This document shows, piece after piece, positions 38,305-47,514 of a stretch of DNA of 64,000 nucleotides. Positions within the stretch are counted from its first letter, which is position 1, and each line of letters begins with the position of its first letter. The notes under the pieces were generated by a model. That model was not told the origin of the DNA, did no database searches, and worked only from the letters and a program-made list of their open reading frames with translations. This DNA is from Kibdelosporangium sp. MJ126-NF4 (GTDB taxonomy: Bacteria; Actinomycetota; Actinomycetes; Mycobacteriales; Pseudonocardiaceae), in contig NZ_CDME01000007.1 of assembly GCF_000826545.1 (NCBI RefSeq), positions 1-64,000 on the forward strand, written 5' to 3'. The translations under genes and the position numbers were made by a program.

Positions 38305-39050
38305 GGGGTTCCGTCAAAGTCGGGCTTTGCACACAACCGCAAGCGCAAGCGCAAGCCTTGCGCGCAAGCGCAAAGGTGGGGTTCGTGGTTGGTTTCCTCC
38401 CGTATGGCCTGGGCGCAGCCATACCACGGCGTGTCGGGAGGTCGGCCTACGAAACTGGCGTGCCCAGCGCGAGGCGATACCGACCTCCCGGCACGCCGTG
38501 GTTTCCTCCGGCAGGACATACGGGAGGGAACCGACCACGCCTCTCTACCACTGGACCCGGGAAATCACGTGAGCAGAGCCAACCGGGTGGGCAGACCACG
38601 GGTTGGTTTCCCTCTTGGAGGCCTGCCGTCCGGCGAGGACCTTCTTTCTTCTTGTCGCAAAAGAAAAAAGAGATGCCTCGCCGACGGGCAGGCCTCCAAG
38701 AGGGGACACAAAGACCCCTTCGTTCCCCACACCGGTTCCCTTAACCCACGTGATTTCCCGGGTCTAGTGGGGGCGCGGGGCGCCCCTCCCGTACGACCTG
38801 CCAAAGGAAACCACGACGTGCCGGGAGATCGGTATCGCCTCGCGCCGGGCACGCCAGTTTCGTAGGCCGACCTCCCGACACGCCGTGGTATGGCTTCGCC
38901 CAGGCCATACGGGAGGGACACCCCACGAACCACACCCCTGCGCTGGCGCGCACACCACACACCTTGCGCTCTTGCGCTGGCGCGCAGACCGCACACGGCA
39001 CACCCCTGCGCTGGCGCGCACAAGCCGACCTTCCGACTTTGATGGGGCCC
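38305..39050. repeat. large nested inverted repeat in a 914-bp gene-free region
   Basis: The gap 38229-39142 contains no credible gene but is almost entirely an interrupted palindrome centred near 38657. Matching arm pairs, from inside out, are: CCTCTTGGAGGCCTGCCG at 38611 with its complement ending at 38703; CCCGGGAAATCACGTG at 38556-38571 with its perfect complement at 38747-38762; 38399-38528 with 38784-38913 (imperfect, about 130 bp); and GTCAAAGTCGG near 38313 with CCGACTTTGAT near 39043. Within each 130-bp arm there is a second palindrome, for example CCACGGCGTGTCGGGAGGTCGG against CCGACCTCCCGGCACGCCGTGG in the left arm. The loop is a pyrimidine/purine hairpin (CTTTCTTCTT then AAAAGAAAAAAG). 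This looks like a mobile-element remnant or a hairpin-forming element. Confidence 0.88.
38939..39020. repeat. three copies of a 34-bp tandem repeat
   Basis: TGCGCTGGCGCGCA occurs at 38939-38952, 38973-38986 and 39007-39020, exactly 34 bp apart. The 20-bp stretches between copies are AC-rich and only loosely similar. The left arm of the large palindrome has the matching GCAAGC hexamer run at 38339-38356 instead, so the outer arms have diverged in length by about 44 bp through repeat expansion. Confidence 0.85.
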
Positions 39051-39142
39051 GGCAACCCGCAGGTGGAGCGGAGTAGTACCCGAGAGGGATGTGAGCGAAT
39101 GGGCGCCGCGCGACGCTGAGCGCGTTGCGCGACTGACAGGGG

Positions 39143-42139
39143 GTGGTCCGTTTGCTGTTCCGAGTGCTCGGGCCGATCGAGGTTGGTGAGATCCGGCTCG
39201 GTGGCACGAAACCGAGGACGTTGCTCGCCGCGTTGCTGGTGGAGCCGCGTCGGGTCATCCCGGTGAACCGGCTGGTCGACCTGGTGTGGGACGAGGAGGC
39301 TCCGGACTCCGCGGTCGCCTCGGTGCACACCTACGTCTCGGCGTTGCGCAGACGTCTCGGGCACCTTGGCTCTGTGCTGGTCACCAAGGCTCCCGGCTAC
39401 CTGCTCGACGTCCAGCCGGACGACAACGACGTGGAGGCCTTTCGCGACCTGGTTCGCCTGGCGAAGGACGCCCAAAGCGCGGGCGAGCACACCACGGCCA
39501 TGGCGCGTTTCGACCAAGCGCTGGCGTTGTGGCGCGGAACGGCGCTCGACGGGATCACGTCCCGGTTCGCCGAGACCTACCGGGCGGGCCTGGCCGAACT
39601 GCGGCTGGTGGCTGAGGAGGGCCGCGCGCACAGCGCGCTGGAACTGGGGCTCGCCGACACGCTGCTGCCCGCTCTCACCGCACTGTCCGATCGGCATCCG
39701 TTGCGGGACGGTGTCCGCGGGCTGCTGATGCGGGCGCTGTACCACACCGGACGACAGGCCGAGGCGCTGAGCGTCTACCGGCAGGGTCGCGACCAGGTCG
39801 TCGCGCAACTGGGTATCGAACCCGGACCGGACCTGCGTGAGTTACACGAGCGGATCCTGCGCGGCACTGTGGACACAGTGCCCGTCGCCGTGCGGAGCCC
39901 CGCGTCCAGGCCTCCCAACCAACTGCCACCGGACACGGCCGACTTCACCGGACGTGCCAGGGAGCTGGATCTGATCATGCGACTCGGACGCGAGACAGGC
40001 GGCACCACCACGCCCGTCGCGGTTGTCTCGGGCATCGCCGGAACGGGCAAGTCCGCACTGGCAGTCCACGCCGCTCATCTGTTGCGGGACGCGTATCCCG
40101 ACGGTCAGCTGTACGCCGATCTCCGGTCGGCGTCCGACGCCGGGCTCGGCGACGTGCTCGGCCGGTTCCTGCGCGCACTGGGCACTCCCGGCAACGAACT
40201 TCCCAGCAGGCTGGACGAACGCGTCGAGCTGTACCGAATGGCGGTGGCCGACCGCAGGATGATCATCGTGCTCGACGACGCCAAAGCCGGTCACCGGCTC
40301 GGTGATCTCGTCCCGGCGGCGCCCGGCTGCCTGGTGATCGTCACCAGTCGCAGACGACTGGGCAGCCTGCCGGGCGCCACCATGATCGAGCTCGACGTGT
40401 TGTCCCCGCATGCTTCCGTGGAGATGCTCGGCCGGATTGCCGGAGCCGCAACGGTGTCCGGCGACCGGCAGGCGGCGGAGGCGGTCGCGCTGCTGTGCGG
40501 CGGGATCCCTTTGGCCATCCGGATCGCGGCCTGCAAGCTGCTGGAACGACCGCACTGGCGGGCGAGCACGTTGGTCAGCAGGCTGTCCGACGAGCACCGG
40601 CGGCTGGACGAGCTGGCCGCGGGCGACCTCGCGGTCCGGGCCAGCCTGGGGGTCGGGTACCGCGAGCTCACCGGGTCGCAGTTGCGGGCGTTTCACCTGC
40701 TTGCCGTGCTCGACCTGCCGGACTTCGGGTCGTGGGTGGTGTCCCCGCTCGCCGGGGTGACGGCGGACGACGCCGAGGAGATCGTGGAGGGCCTGGCCGA
40801 CCGCAGGCTGGTGGAGGTCGCCGGGATCGACCCGCTCGGCCGTCCCCGCTACCGCTTCCACGACCTGGTCCGGCTGTTCGCCGCGGAACACGCGAACAGG
40901 CACGAGACCGATGCCGAGGTGACCGCCGCGGTGCGTCGGCTGCTGGCCACCTGGATGGCTCTGCTCGACGCGGGCGCCAAACGATTGCCCCAGGTGACGC
41001 TGCGGCTCGCTCCCGCACTGGTGCACGCGGGGGACGTCGACGCTGGCCTTGTCGACGAGGTGACGCGCAATCCGGTGGAGTGGCTGAGATCCGAGACTGT
41101 CGCGGTCGTGCGGACAGTGGAACGCGCTCATCAGCTCGGGGTGGACGAGATGACCACAGCCCTGGCCGCCAACCTGCTGTCGTCCCCTTTCTCGGCACGC
41201 AACGAGTTCGACGGGTGGGAGCGAACACACGCGGTGGCGTTGGCGGCCGCGCGTGCCAGCGGCAACAGCCAGGCGGAGGCGATCGTGCTGGTCGGACTGG
41301 GGCAGCTGAGCTACGAGCGGGACGACTTCGACACCGCGATGCGCTACCTGAACCAGGCGCTGGGATTGGCCGACGAGCGGATCGAAATGGTGGCCCTGGT
41401 CGGGATCGGCACCGTGCACCGCGACCGCGGGCAGGTCGCCGACGCACGCGCGGTGCTCGGCCGCGCGCTGCTTTTGGCCGAGCGGATCGGGGAACCGTCG
41501 GCGCTGGCGGCGGCGATGTACGGACTTGGCTGCCTCGACCGGGATCACGGTGACCTCGGTTCGGCCCGTGAGCTGTTGGGCCGCTGTGTCGAGTCCTATC
41601 GGGACCTCCGCGATCCGAGGGGCGAGGCGTTGGCCATCCGCGGCCTCGGCCTGGTGCACCGCGCTTCGGGTGAGCTGGCCGAGTCGGCGGCGTTGAGCAG
41701 GCGGGCCCACGACATCCTGGTGGGCTCGCACGACGAGCTGGGGGCCGCGTACGCCCGGCAGTCGCTGGCGAAGACGCTGATCCGGCAGGGCGATCCGGAA
41801 CAGGCCAACCGGATCCTGCGGGACTGCCTCGAGGTCTGCTCCCGGCAACGCGACCGGTTCGGCATCGCGCTGGTCCGTCGTACGATCGGCGAGGCGCTGC
41901 TCGCCGCCGGGTCGACAGTGCTCGCGGCCGAGCAGCTCGGCGCGGCGCTGCGGGGCTGGGAACAACTCGATCTGCCGATCTGGCAGGCCAGGACGCTGCG
42001 TGACCTGGCAGCCGCGACCGGCTCCGCGGCGCACTGGGCGACGGCGACGGACCTGTTCCGGCAGACCGGCGCCCGCGAGGCAGGTGAACTGGCAGGGCTG
42101 AGCCCCGCGGACTGGCTTGCGCGCGTCCGCGAGGCCTGA
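39143..42139 (+). CDS. AfsR/SARP-type regulator (BTAD, NB-ARC, TPR)
   Basis: A 998-residue regulator. It begins with an OmpR-like winged helix (LFRVLGPIEVG, then PVNRLVDLVW and VHTYVSALRRRLG), followed by a bacterial transcriptional activator domain up to about residue 245. The NB-ARC ATPase has Walker A GIAGTGKS (Lys303) and Walker B MIIVLDDAK. From about residue 680 there are tetratricopeptide-like repeats (ALGLADERIEMVALVGIGTV and similar). AfsR-type proteins activate secondary-metabolite promoters through heptameric direct repeats. GTG 39143 is the annotated start, but an AGGGGG site fits the TTG at 39152 better, which would give the family-typical beginning LFRVLGP. It is the best local candidate for activating the biosynthetic operons. 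Confidence 0.92.
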   Translation: MVRLLFRVLGPIEVGEIRLGGTKPRTLLAALLVEPRRVIPVNRLVDLVWDEEAPDSAVASVHTYVSALRRRLGHLGSVLVTKAPGYLLDVQPDDNDVEAFRDLVRLAKDAQSAGEHTTAMARFDQALALWRGTALDGITSRFAETYRAGLAELRLVAEEGRAHSALELGLADTLLPALTALSDRHPLRDGVRGLLMRALYHTGRQAEALSVYRQGRDQVVAQLGIEPGPDLRELHERILRGTVDTVPVAVRSPASRPPNQLPPDTADFTGRARELDLIMRLGRETGGTTTPVAVVSGIAGTGKSALAVHAAHLLRDAYPDGQLYADLRSASDAGLGDVLGRFLRALGTPGNELPSRLDERVELYRMAVADRRMIIVLDDAKAGHRLGDLVPAAPGCLVIVTSRRRLGSLPGATMIELDVLSPHASVEMLGRIAGAATVSGDRQAAEAVALLCGGIPLAIRIAACKLLERPHWRASTLVSRLSDEHRRLDELAAGDLAVRASLGVGYRELTGSQLRAFHLLAVLDLPDFGSWVVSPLAGVTADDAEEIVEGLADRRLVEVAGIDPLGRPRYRFHDLVRLFAAEHANRHETDAEVTAAVRRLLATWMALLDAGAKRLPQVTLRLAPALVHAGDVDAGLVDEVTRNPVEWLRSETVAVVRTVERAHQLGVDEMTTALAANLLSSPFSARNEFDGWERTHAVALAAARASGNSQAEAIVLVGLGQLSYERDDFDTAMRYLNQALGLADERIEMVALVGIGTVHRDRGQVADARAVLGRALLLAERIGEPSALAAAMYGLGCLDRDHGDLGSARELLGRCVESYRDLRDPRGEALAIRGLGLVHRASGELAESAALSRRAHDILVGSHDELGAAYARQSLAKTLIRQGDPEQANRILRDCLEVCSRQRDRFGIALVRRTIGEALLAAGSTVLAAEQLGAALRGWEQLDLPIWQARTLRDLAAATGSAAHWATATDLFRQTGAREAGELAGLSPADWLARVREA

Positions 42140-42147
42140 GCCGTGTG

Positions 42148-44697
42148 TCAGTCGGCGTATCCACCGCCCCACGAGTCCCGGCTGTGTGCCTGGCCGGGCG
42201 TCAGCCACCAGTGGTGCAGGCTGTTGTCGGTACTTCTCGCGAAGACGGTCAACTGGCCATTGTGGATGGTCGAGGTCGGGTCGCCCGCGACGCCGTCGCC
42301 CCACGAGTCCCGGTTGTTCGACTGGCCCGGCAGCAGCCACCAGTGTTGCAGCGAACCGTCGGTACCGCGGGCGAACACGGTCAGCTCACCGTTGTACACC
42401 GTCGCGCTCGGGTCACCGGCGACGCCGTCGCCCCAGGAGTCGAAGTGGCCGCCACGTTCGTGGACGTACCACCAGTGCCGCAGGCTGTTGCCGGTGGTGC
42501 GGGCGAAGACGGTCAGTTCGCCGTTGTACACCAGCGCGGTGGGGTCACCGGCGATTCCGTCTCCCCACGAATCCCGCTTGTTCGCCTCACCGGCTCGCAA
42601 CCACCAGTGCTGCAAGGAATTGTCAGTACCACGAGCGAAGACAGTCAGCTCACCGTTGTACTCGACCGCAGTGGGATCACCGGCGACGCCGCCACCCCAC
42701 GAATCCCGGTTGCTCGCCTGGCCCGGCGACAGCCACCAGTGCTGCAGTGAACCGTCGGCGCCACGGGCGAACACGGTCAACTGTCCGTTGTAGACGACCG
42801 CAGTCGGGTCACCGGCCAGGCCGCCTCCCCACGAGTCCCGGCGGAACACGCTCTCCCCCTTGGGCAGCCACCAGTGTTGCAAGCTGCCGTCCGTGCCACG
42901 CGCGAACACCGTCAGCTCGCCGTTGAACTGCAAGGCGACCGGCTTGCCCGCGATCCCATCGCCCCACGAGTCCCGCCGGTTGACCGACTCGCCCGGCAAC
43001 AACCACCAGTGCTGCAGGCTGCCGTCGGTGCCCCGGCCGAAGAACGTCAGCTCACCGTCGTGGTTCACCACGGACGAGGCCGCGGTCCACGCGGCCGGTG
43101 GCTGTGCGGCGTCGTCGATGATCACTCCGGCGCCCCACGAGTCCCGGCTGGTCATCTCGCCGGGCCTGATCCACCAGTGCTCCAGGCTGCTGCCGTAGCC
43201 GCGGGCGAACACGGTCAACTCGCCGTTGAACACGGTCGCGATCGGCTGGCTGGTCACGCCGTTGCCCCACGAGTCCCGCCGGTTGACCGGGTCGCCCTTG
43301 GGCAGCCACCAGTGTTGCAGGCTGTCCTGCTGCCCTCTGGCGAAGACCGTGAGTTCGTCGTTGTACACCAGTGCCGTCGGGCTGCTGATCACACCGTTGC
43401 CCCACGAGTCCCGGTTGTGCGCCTGGCCTGGTGCCAACCACCAGTGCTGCAGGCTGTCGTCGGTACCACGAGCGAACACCGTCAACTGGCCATTGTGGAC
43501 CACAACCGCCGGATTGCTGGCCACACCGCCACCCCACGAGTCACGGCTGTTCGCCTGGCCTGGCCGCAGCCACCAGTGCTGCAAGCTGTTGTCCGTACCA
43601 CGGGCGAACACGGTCAACTCGCCGTTGAACTCGACCGCGGTCGGGTCGCCGGTCACACCGCCGCCCCACGAGTCCCGGTTGTTTGCTTGGCCAGGTGCCA
43701 GCCACCAGTGCTGGAGGCTGCCGTCCGTGCCACGCGCGAACACCGTCAACTGCCCGTTGTAGACGGTCACGGTGGGGTCACCGGCCACTCCGCCGCCCCA
43801 ACTGTCCCGTCGCACGACGGACTCGCCCTTGGGCAGCCACCAATGCTGCAGGGAGCCGTCCGTGCCACGCGCGAACACCGTCAGCTCGTCGTTGAACATG
43901 ACCGCGACGGGCCTGCCCGCGACACCGCCACCCCACGAATCCCTGCTGGTGGCCTGCCCGGCCCGCAACCACCAGTGCTGGAGGCTGTTGTCGGTGCCGC
44001 GCGCGAAGAACGTCAGTTCGCCGTTGTACGACACCGAGGAGGACGTGCCTGTCCACGACACCGGCTTCGGCGGCTCCGGCGGCGGCTCCTCGGAGGGGTC
44101 GTCCACGACGTTGCGGAACCGGTAGGGGTTGTACTCGTTGGGCGTTTGGTCGTATGGGTAGCGGATCTTGCGGTGGATCGTTCCGGTTCCCCCGGCCTGC
44201 TCGTACGCCCAGTAATGGGTGCGCTCCGCGTTCGCCCACTTCTCGAACAGCGCCACATGCCGGGTCTCGTTGGTGCCCAGGATGTCGATCAGCGCATCGC
44301 CGGTCTTGAGTTCGTCCTTGCCGATCCGGTGGCTCAGGCTCGCCAGCCCCTGGGTGTTCTGCCCGCCATAGACGTGCTCGGGAATCCCGGGCAGTCCCCA
44401 GGTCATCGACACGTACCCGGAACAGTCCCTGCGGTAGGTGCCGTACTGGTTGCTGTGCGGCTTCTTGTAGTCCTGGGAATAGGGAACCGACGGTATCAGC
44501 CAGCTTTTGGCACGGGTGATCACCTCGCTCCTGGTGATCGTCCGAAGGCTTTCCGGGGCCACGTGATTCGTCTGGATCTCAGCCTCACCCCGATCCGGTG
44601 TAGCTGGTTGCGCGTTGGCAGGGGTAGCCACCCCTCCCAGTGAGAGCGCTGCGGCGACAACACCGACAAGCACTCTGGGCAGCAGTCTTCGGGACAT
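42148..44697 (-). CDS. secreted NlpC/P60-like hydrolase with two seven-bladed PLL-type propellers
   Basis: An 849-residue secreted protein. A Sec signal peptide (SRRLLPRVLVG..., cleaved near ATPANA) leads to a catalytic head of about 160 residues with Cys in DCSGYVSM and His in TRHVALFEKW. This is a papain-like NlpC/P60 or CHAP arrangement that would cut peptidoglycan peptides. A proline-rich linker (EEPPPEPPKP) joins it to 14 repeats of about 43-49 residues, each with ELTVFARGTDxSLQHWW and RDSWGGG. These fall into two sets of seven separated by an IIDDAAQPPAAW linker, so two seven-bladed PLL-like (Photorhabdus lectin type) propellers are predicted, probably binding glycans. ATG 44697 has GAGGGAGAAG properly spaced; the GTG one codon earlier is too close. 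It is divergent from a paralogue. Confidence 0.88.
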   Translation of the reverse strand: MSRRLLPRVLVGVVAAALSLGGVATPANAQPATPDRGEAEIQTNHVAPESLRTITRSEVITRAKSWLIPSVPYSQDYKKPHSNQYGTYRRDCSGYVSMTWGLPGIPEHVYGGQNTQGLASLSHRIGKDELKTGDALIDILGTNETRHVALFEKWANAERTHYWAYEQAGGTGTIHRKIRYPYDQTPNEYNPYRFRNVVDDPSEEPPPEPPKPVSWTGTSSSVSYNGELTFFARGTDNSLQHWWLRAGQATSRDSWGGGVAGRPVAVMFNDELTVFARGTDGSLQHWWLPKGESVVRRDSWGGGVAGDPTVTVYNGQLTVFARGTDGSLQHWWLAPGQANNRDSWGGGVTGDPTAVEFNGELTVFARGTDNSLQHWWLRPGQANSRDSWGGGVASNPAVVVHNGQLTVFARGTDDSLQHWWLAPGQAHNRDSWGNGVISSPTALVYNDELTVFARGQQDSLQHWWLPKGDPVNRRDSWGNGVTSQPIATVFNGELTVFARGYGSSLEHWWIRPGEMTSRDSWGAGVIIDDAAQPPAAWTAASSVVNHDGELTFFGRGTDGSLQHWWLLPGESVNRRDSWGDGIAGKPVALQFNGELTVFARGTDGSLQHWWLPKGESVFRRDSWGGGLAGDPTAVVYNGQLTVFARGADGSLQHWWLSPGQASNRDSWGGGVAGDPTAVEYNGELTVFARGTDNSLQHWWLRAGEANKRDSWGDGIAGDPTALVYNGELTVFARTTGNSLRHWWYVHERGGHFDSWGDGVAGDPSATVYNGELTVFARGTDGSLQHWWLLPGQSNNRDSWGDGVAGDPTSTIHNGQLTVFARSTDNSLHHWWLTPGQAHSRDSWGGGYAD

Positions 44698-44747
44698 CAC
44701 TTCTCCCTCTCGTCACCTTGTCCCGCAGACCGTCCCAAGGCGTCCTA

Positions 44748-44780
44748 CAAACGGCCTGAACGACACGTTCAGGCCGTTTG
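44748..44780. promoter_or_regulatory. perfect 15-bp inverted repeat between divergent hydrolase genes
   Basis: CAAACGGCCTGAACG, spacer ACA, CGTTCAGGCCGTTTG is a perfect 15-bp inverted repeat located almost centrally in the 109-bp gap between the two divergent propeller-protein genes. The position suits a shared operator for a dimeric regulator. As it contains no T-tract and lies upstream of both genes, it is unlikely to be a terminator. Confidence 0.75.
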
Positions 44781-44806
44781 CAGACACCACCGGCACCGTG
44801 CTGACC

Positions 44807-47353
44807 ATGAGATACAGGTTGTTGACCGGGGTGATCACGGCTTTGCTGATCGTGGGCACACCCGCTTTCGCCCAGCAGACACCGCATCTGTCCGACCCCG
44901 ACGTGTTCGTGGCCGCGGACGACCTCGCCGCATGCGACCCGAGCGGCAGTCCGCAGCCCGCCGACACCGAACTGGCCAGGCGGCTCAACGCCGCGCCGTT
45001 GACGGGCACCATGCGCGGCAAGTTCGACGCCTACCGGGCTTCGTGCGCCCGGGTGGTCGTCCAGGCAGTCAAGTCCCGGCTGCCGGAACGCCGCGCCGCT
45101 GCGATCGCGATCACCACCGTGATCGTCGAGTCGACGGTCCGCAACGTCCGCTACGGCGACCGTGACTCGCTCGGCCTGTTCCAGCAGCGCCCCAGCCAGG
45201 GCTGGGGCACCCCGGCAGAGATCATGAACCCGCCGCACGCGACAAACTCGTTCCTGGGCGTCATGCTGAACTTCTACAAGGACGGCTCGTGGCGGACCAA
45301 GAAGATCGGCGACGTGTGCCAGCGGGTCCAGCGGTCAGGCGTCCCGGACGCCTACGGCAAGCAGGAACGCGACGGCGTGATCATCGCGGACCTGATCTGG
45401 GGCGAGGACAAACCACCGGTCGACCCACCGAAGCCGGTGTCATGGGCGAACTCCTCGTCCGCGGTCGTCCACAACAACGAGCTCACGTTCTTCGGCCGCG
45501 GCACGGACGACAGCCTGCAACACTGGTGGATCCGGCCCGGCTCGGCGAACAACCGCGACTCGTGGGGCGGTGGCGTCGCGGGCAAGCCCGTCGCCGTGGA
45601 CTTCAACGGCGAGCTCACCGTGTTCGCTCGCGGTACCGACGGCTCGTTGCAGCACTGGTGGCTGCCGCGCGGGGAAACCGTGGCCAGGCGTGACTCCTGG
45701 GGCGGTGGCCTGTCCGGCGACCCGACAGCAATCGTCTACAACGGACAACTCACGGTATTCGCCCGCGGTACCGACGGTTCGCTGCAGCACTGGTGGCTGC
45801 TGCCCGGCCAAGCCCACAACCGCGACTCCTGGGGCGGCGGAGTCGCAGGTGATCCCACCGCGCTGGAGTTCAACGGCGAGCTCACCGTGTTCGCCCGTGG
45901 CAACGACGACAGCCTCCAGCACTGGTGGCTGCGGCCGGGCCAGGCGAACAACCAGGATTCCTGGGGCTCCGAGGTGACCGGCAACCCGTCGGCACTTGTC
46001 CACAACGGACAACTGACTGTCTTCGCACGTGGCTACTACGACACCCTGCAGCACTGGTGGTTGCTGCCTGGGCAGGCACACAACCGCGACTCCTGGGGCA
46101 GTGGCGTCACCAGCAGCCCGACAGCACTGGTGTACAACGACGAGCTGACAGTGTACGCGCGAGGCCTCAGCGACAGCTTGGAGCACTGGTGGCTGCCGCG
46201 CGGTGAAGTGGTCAACAAGCGGGACTCGTGGGGCGGCGGGATCACCAGCCAGCCCGTCGCCACGGTGTACAACGGTGAGATCGCGGTGTTCGCCCGCGGC
46301 TACCAGGACAGCCTGCAGCACTGGTGGCTGCGCGCGGGCCAGCCAGGCGGCCGGGACTCCTGGGGCGGTGGCTTCGTACTGGAGGACGCCGCACAGCCAC
46401 CAGCGTCATGGTCCGCCGCGTCGTCGTCAGTGGTGCACGACGGCGAACTGGCCTTCTTCGCCCGCAGCACGGACAACAGCCTGCACCACTGGTGGCTGCG
46501 GGCCGGGCAGGCCAACAGCCGTGATTCGTGGGGCGGCGGCGTCGCGGGCAAGCCGGTCGCGGTCGTCTACAACGGCGAGTTGACCGTGTTCGCCCGTGGC
46601 ACGGACGGTTCGCTGCAGCACTGGTGGTTGCCGCGAGGCGAATCCGTTGTGCGGCGGGATTCCTGGGGCGCGGGCGTGGCCGGTGATCCCACCGCGGTGG
46701 TGTTCAACGGCGAGCTCACGGTGTTCGCCCGAGGAGACGATGGTTCGCTGCGGCACTGGTGGATCAGGCCGGGCACCGACGTCCAGCAGGACTCCTGGGG
46801 CACGGGTGTGGCAGGCGACCCGACAGCGGTGGCCAACAACGGCGAGCTGACCGTGTTCGCCCGAGGCACCGACAGCTCGCTGCAACACTGGTGGCTCCGA
46901 GCCGGATCGGCGAACCAGCGCGACTCCTGGGGCACCGGAATCACCGACAATCCGACCGTGGTCATCCACAACGGACAATTGACGGTATTCGCCCGCGGCA
47001 CAGACAGTTCGCTCCAACACTGGTGGCTGCCACCAGGCGAGTCGGTCAACCACCGTGACTCATGGGGCGGCGGCGTGGCAAGCAGCCCGAGCGCCACGAT
47101 CTTCAACGGCGAGCTGACGGTCTTCGCCCAAGGCACCGACGGCACCCTGCAGCACTGGTGGCTGCCTCCGGGCGAACTGGTCAACCACCGTGACTCGTGG
47201 GGCGACCAGGTCACCAGCCAGCCGGTCGCCGTGGTGTACGGCATCGAGCTCACCGTCTTCGCCCGAGGCCACTCGGACAGTCTCGAGCACTGGTGGCTCT
47301 TTCCCGGCGAGGCCCACAACCGTGATTCGTGGGGAACCGGTGTGATCATGTGA
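44807..47353 (+). CDS. secreted lysozyme-like protein with two seven-bladed PLL-type propellers
   Basis: A predicted 848-residue protein. It has a signal peptide (MRYRLLTGVITALLIVGTPAFA) and then a lysozyme-like head. The head contains AAIAITTVIVESTVRN, the acidic residue expected for the catalytic Glu, and SLGLFQQRPSQGWG, a pattern common in actinobacterial soluble transglycosylase-like proteins. A PPVDPPKP linker leads to 14 HWW repeats, again in two sets of seven split by VLEDAAQPPASW. The repeat region is clearly paralogous to that of the divergent neighbour, while the heads are unrelated; one would cut glycan and the other peptide bonds. ATG 44807 is chosen because it starts the signal peptide; GTG 44798 is possible and no strong ribosome-binding site is visible. 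Confidence 0.86.
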   Translation: MRYRLLTGVITALLIVGTPAFAQQTPHLSDPDVFVAADDLAACDPSGSPQPADTELARRLNAAPLTGTMRGKFDAYRASCARVVVQAVKSRLPERRAAAIAITTVIVESTVRNVRYGDRDSLGLFQQRPSQGWGTPAEIMNPPHATNSFLGVMLNFYKDGSWRTKKIGDVCQRVQRSGVPDAYGKQERDGVIIADLIWGEDKPPVDPPKPVSWANSSSAVVHNNELTFFGRGTDDSLQHWWIRPGSANNRDSWGGGVAGKPVAVDFNGELTVFARGTDGSLQHWWLPRGETVARRDSWGGGLSGDPTAIVYNGQLTVFARGTDGSLQHWWLLPGQAHNRDSWGGGVAGDPTALEFNGELTVFARGNDDSLQHWWLRPGQANNQDSWGSEVTGNPSALVHNGQLTVFARGYYDTLQHWWLLPGQAHNRDSWGSGVTSSPTALVYNDELTVYARGLSDSLEHWWLPRGEVVNKRDSWGGGITSQPVATVYNGEIAVFARGYQDSLQHWWLRAGQPGGRDSWGGGFVLEDAAQPPASWSAASSSVVHDGELAFFARSTDNSLHHWWLRAGQANSRDSWGGGVAGKPVAVVYNGELTVFARGTDGSLQHWWLPRGESVVRRDSWGAGVAGDPTAVVFNGELTVFARGDDGSLRHWWIRPGTDVQQDSWGTGVAGDPTAVANNGELTVFARGTDSSLQHWWLRAGSANQRDSWGTGITDNPTVVIHNGQLTVFARGTDSSLQHWWLPPGESVNHRDSWGGGVASSPSATIFNGELTVFAQGTDGTLQHWWLPPGELVNHRDSWGDQVTSQPVAVVYGIELTVFARGHSDSLEHWWLFPGEAHNRDSWGTGVIM

Positions 47354-47514
47354 CATCACCGCCGCCCAAACCGCATTCGAGTATTTGGGGCAGACCAGGT
47401 GCCCGGAGCCCTTTCTCGTGGCGCGCCGGACCGGTTTCGGCCGCTCCGTTGCCCTACACCGTTGTCGGAAGGTGGGCCGGAACCGGAGACGAGCAGGCAG
47501 GGGCGTGTGAAGCG

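Noticed and set aside
38939..39020. Possible CRISPR array
   Set aside because: Repeats of 14 bases with 20-base related gaps, only three copies, no cas genes and no leader; it is a simple tandem repeat.
38268..39808. Several 150-350-residue ORFs within the large palindrome
   Set aside because: Similar translations appear on both strands because the DNA is an inverted repeat; no ribosome-binding sites or domains are present, and one ORF runs antisense into the AfsR-type gene.
42148..47353. Propeller repeats as DNA-level tandem repeats or recombination hot spot
   Set aside because: The repeat is conserved at protein level, but the DNA copies differ in many codons, so it is an old domain repeat rather than a recent DNA expansion.
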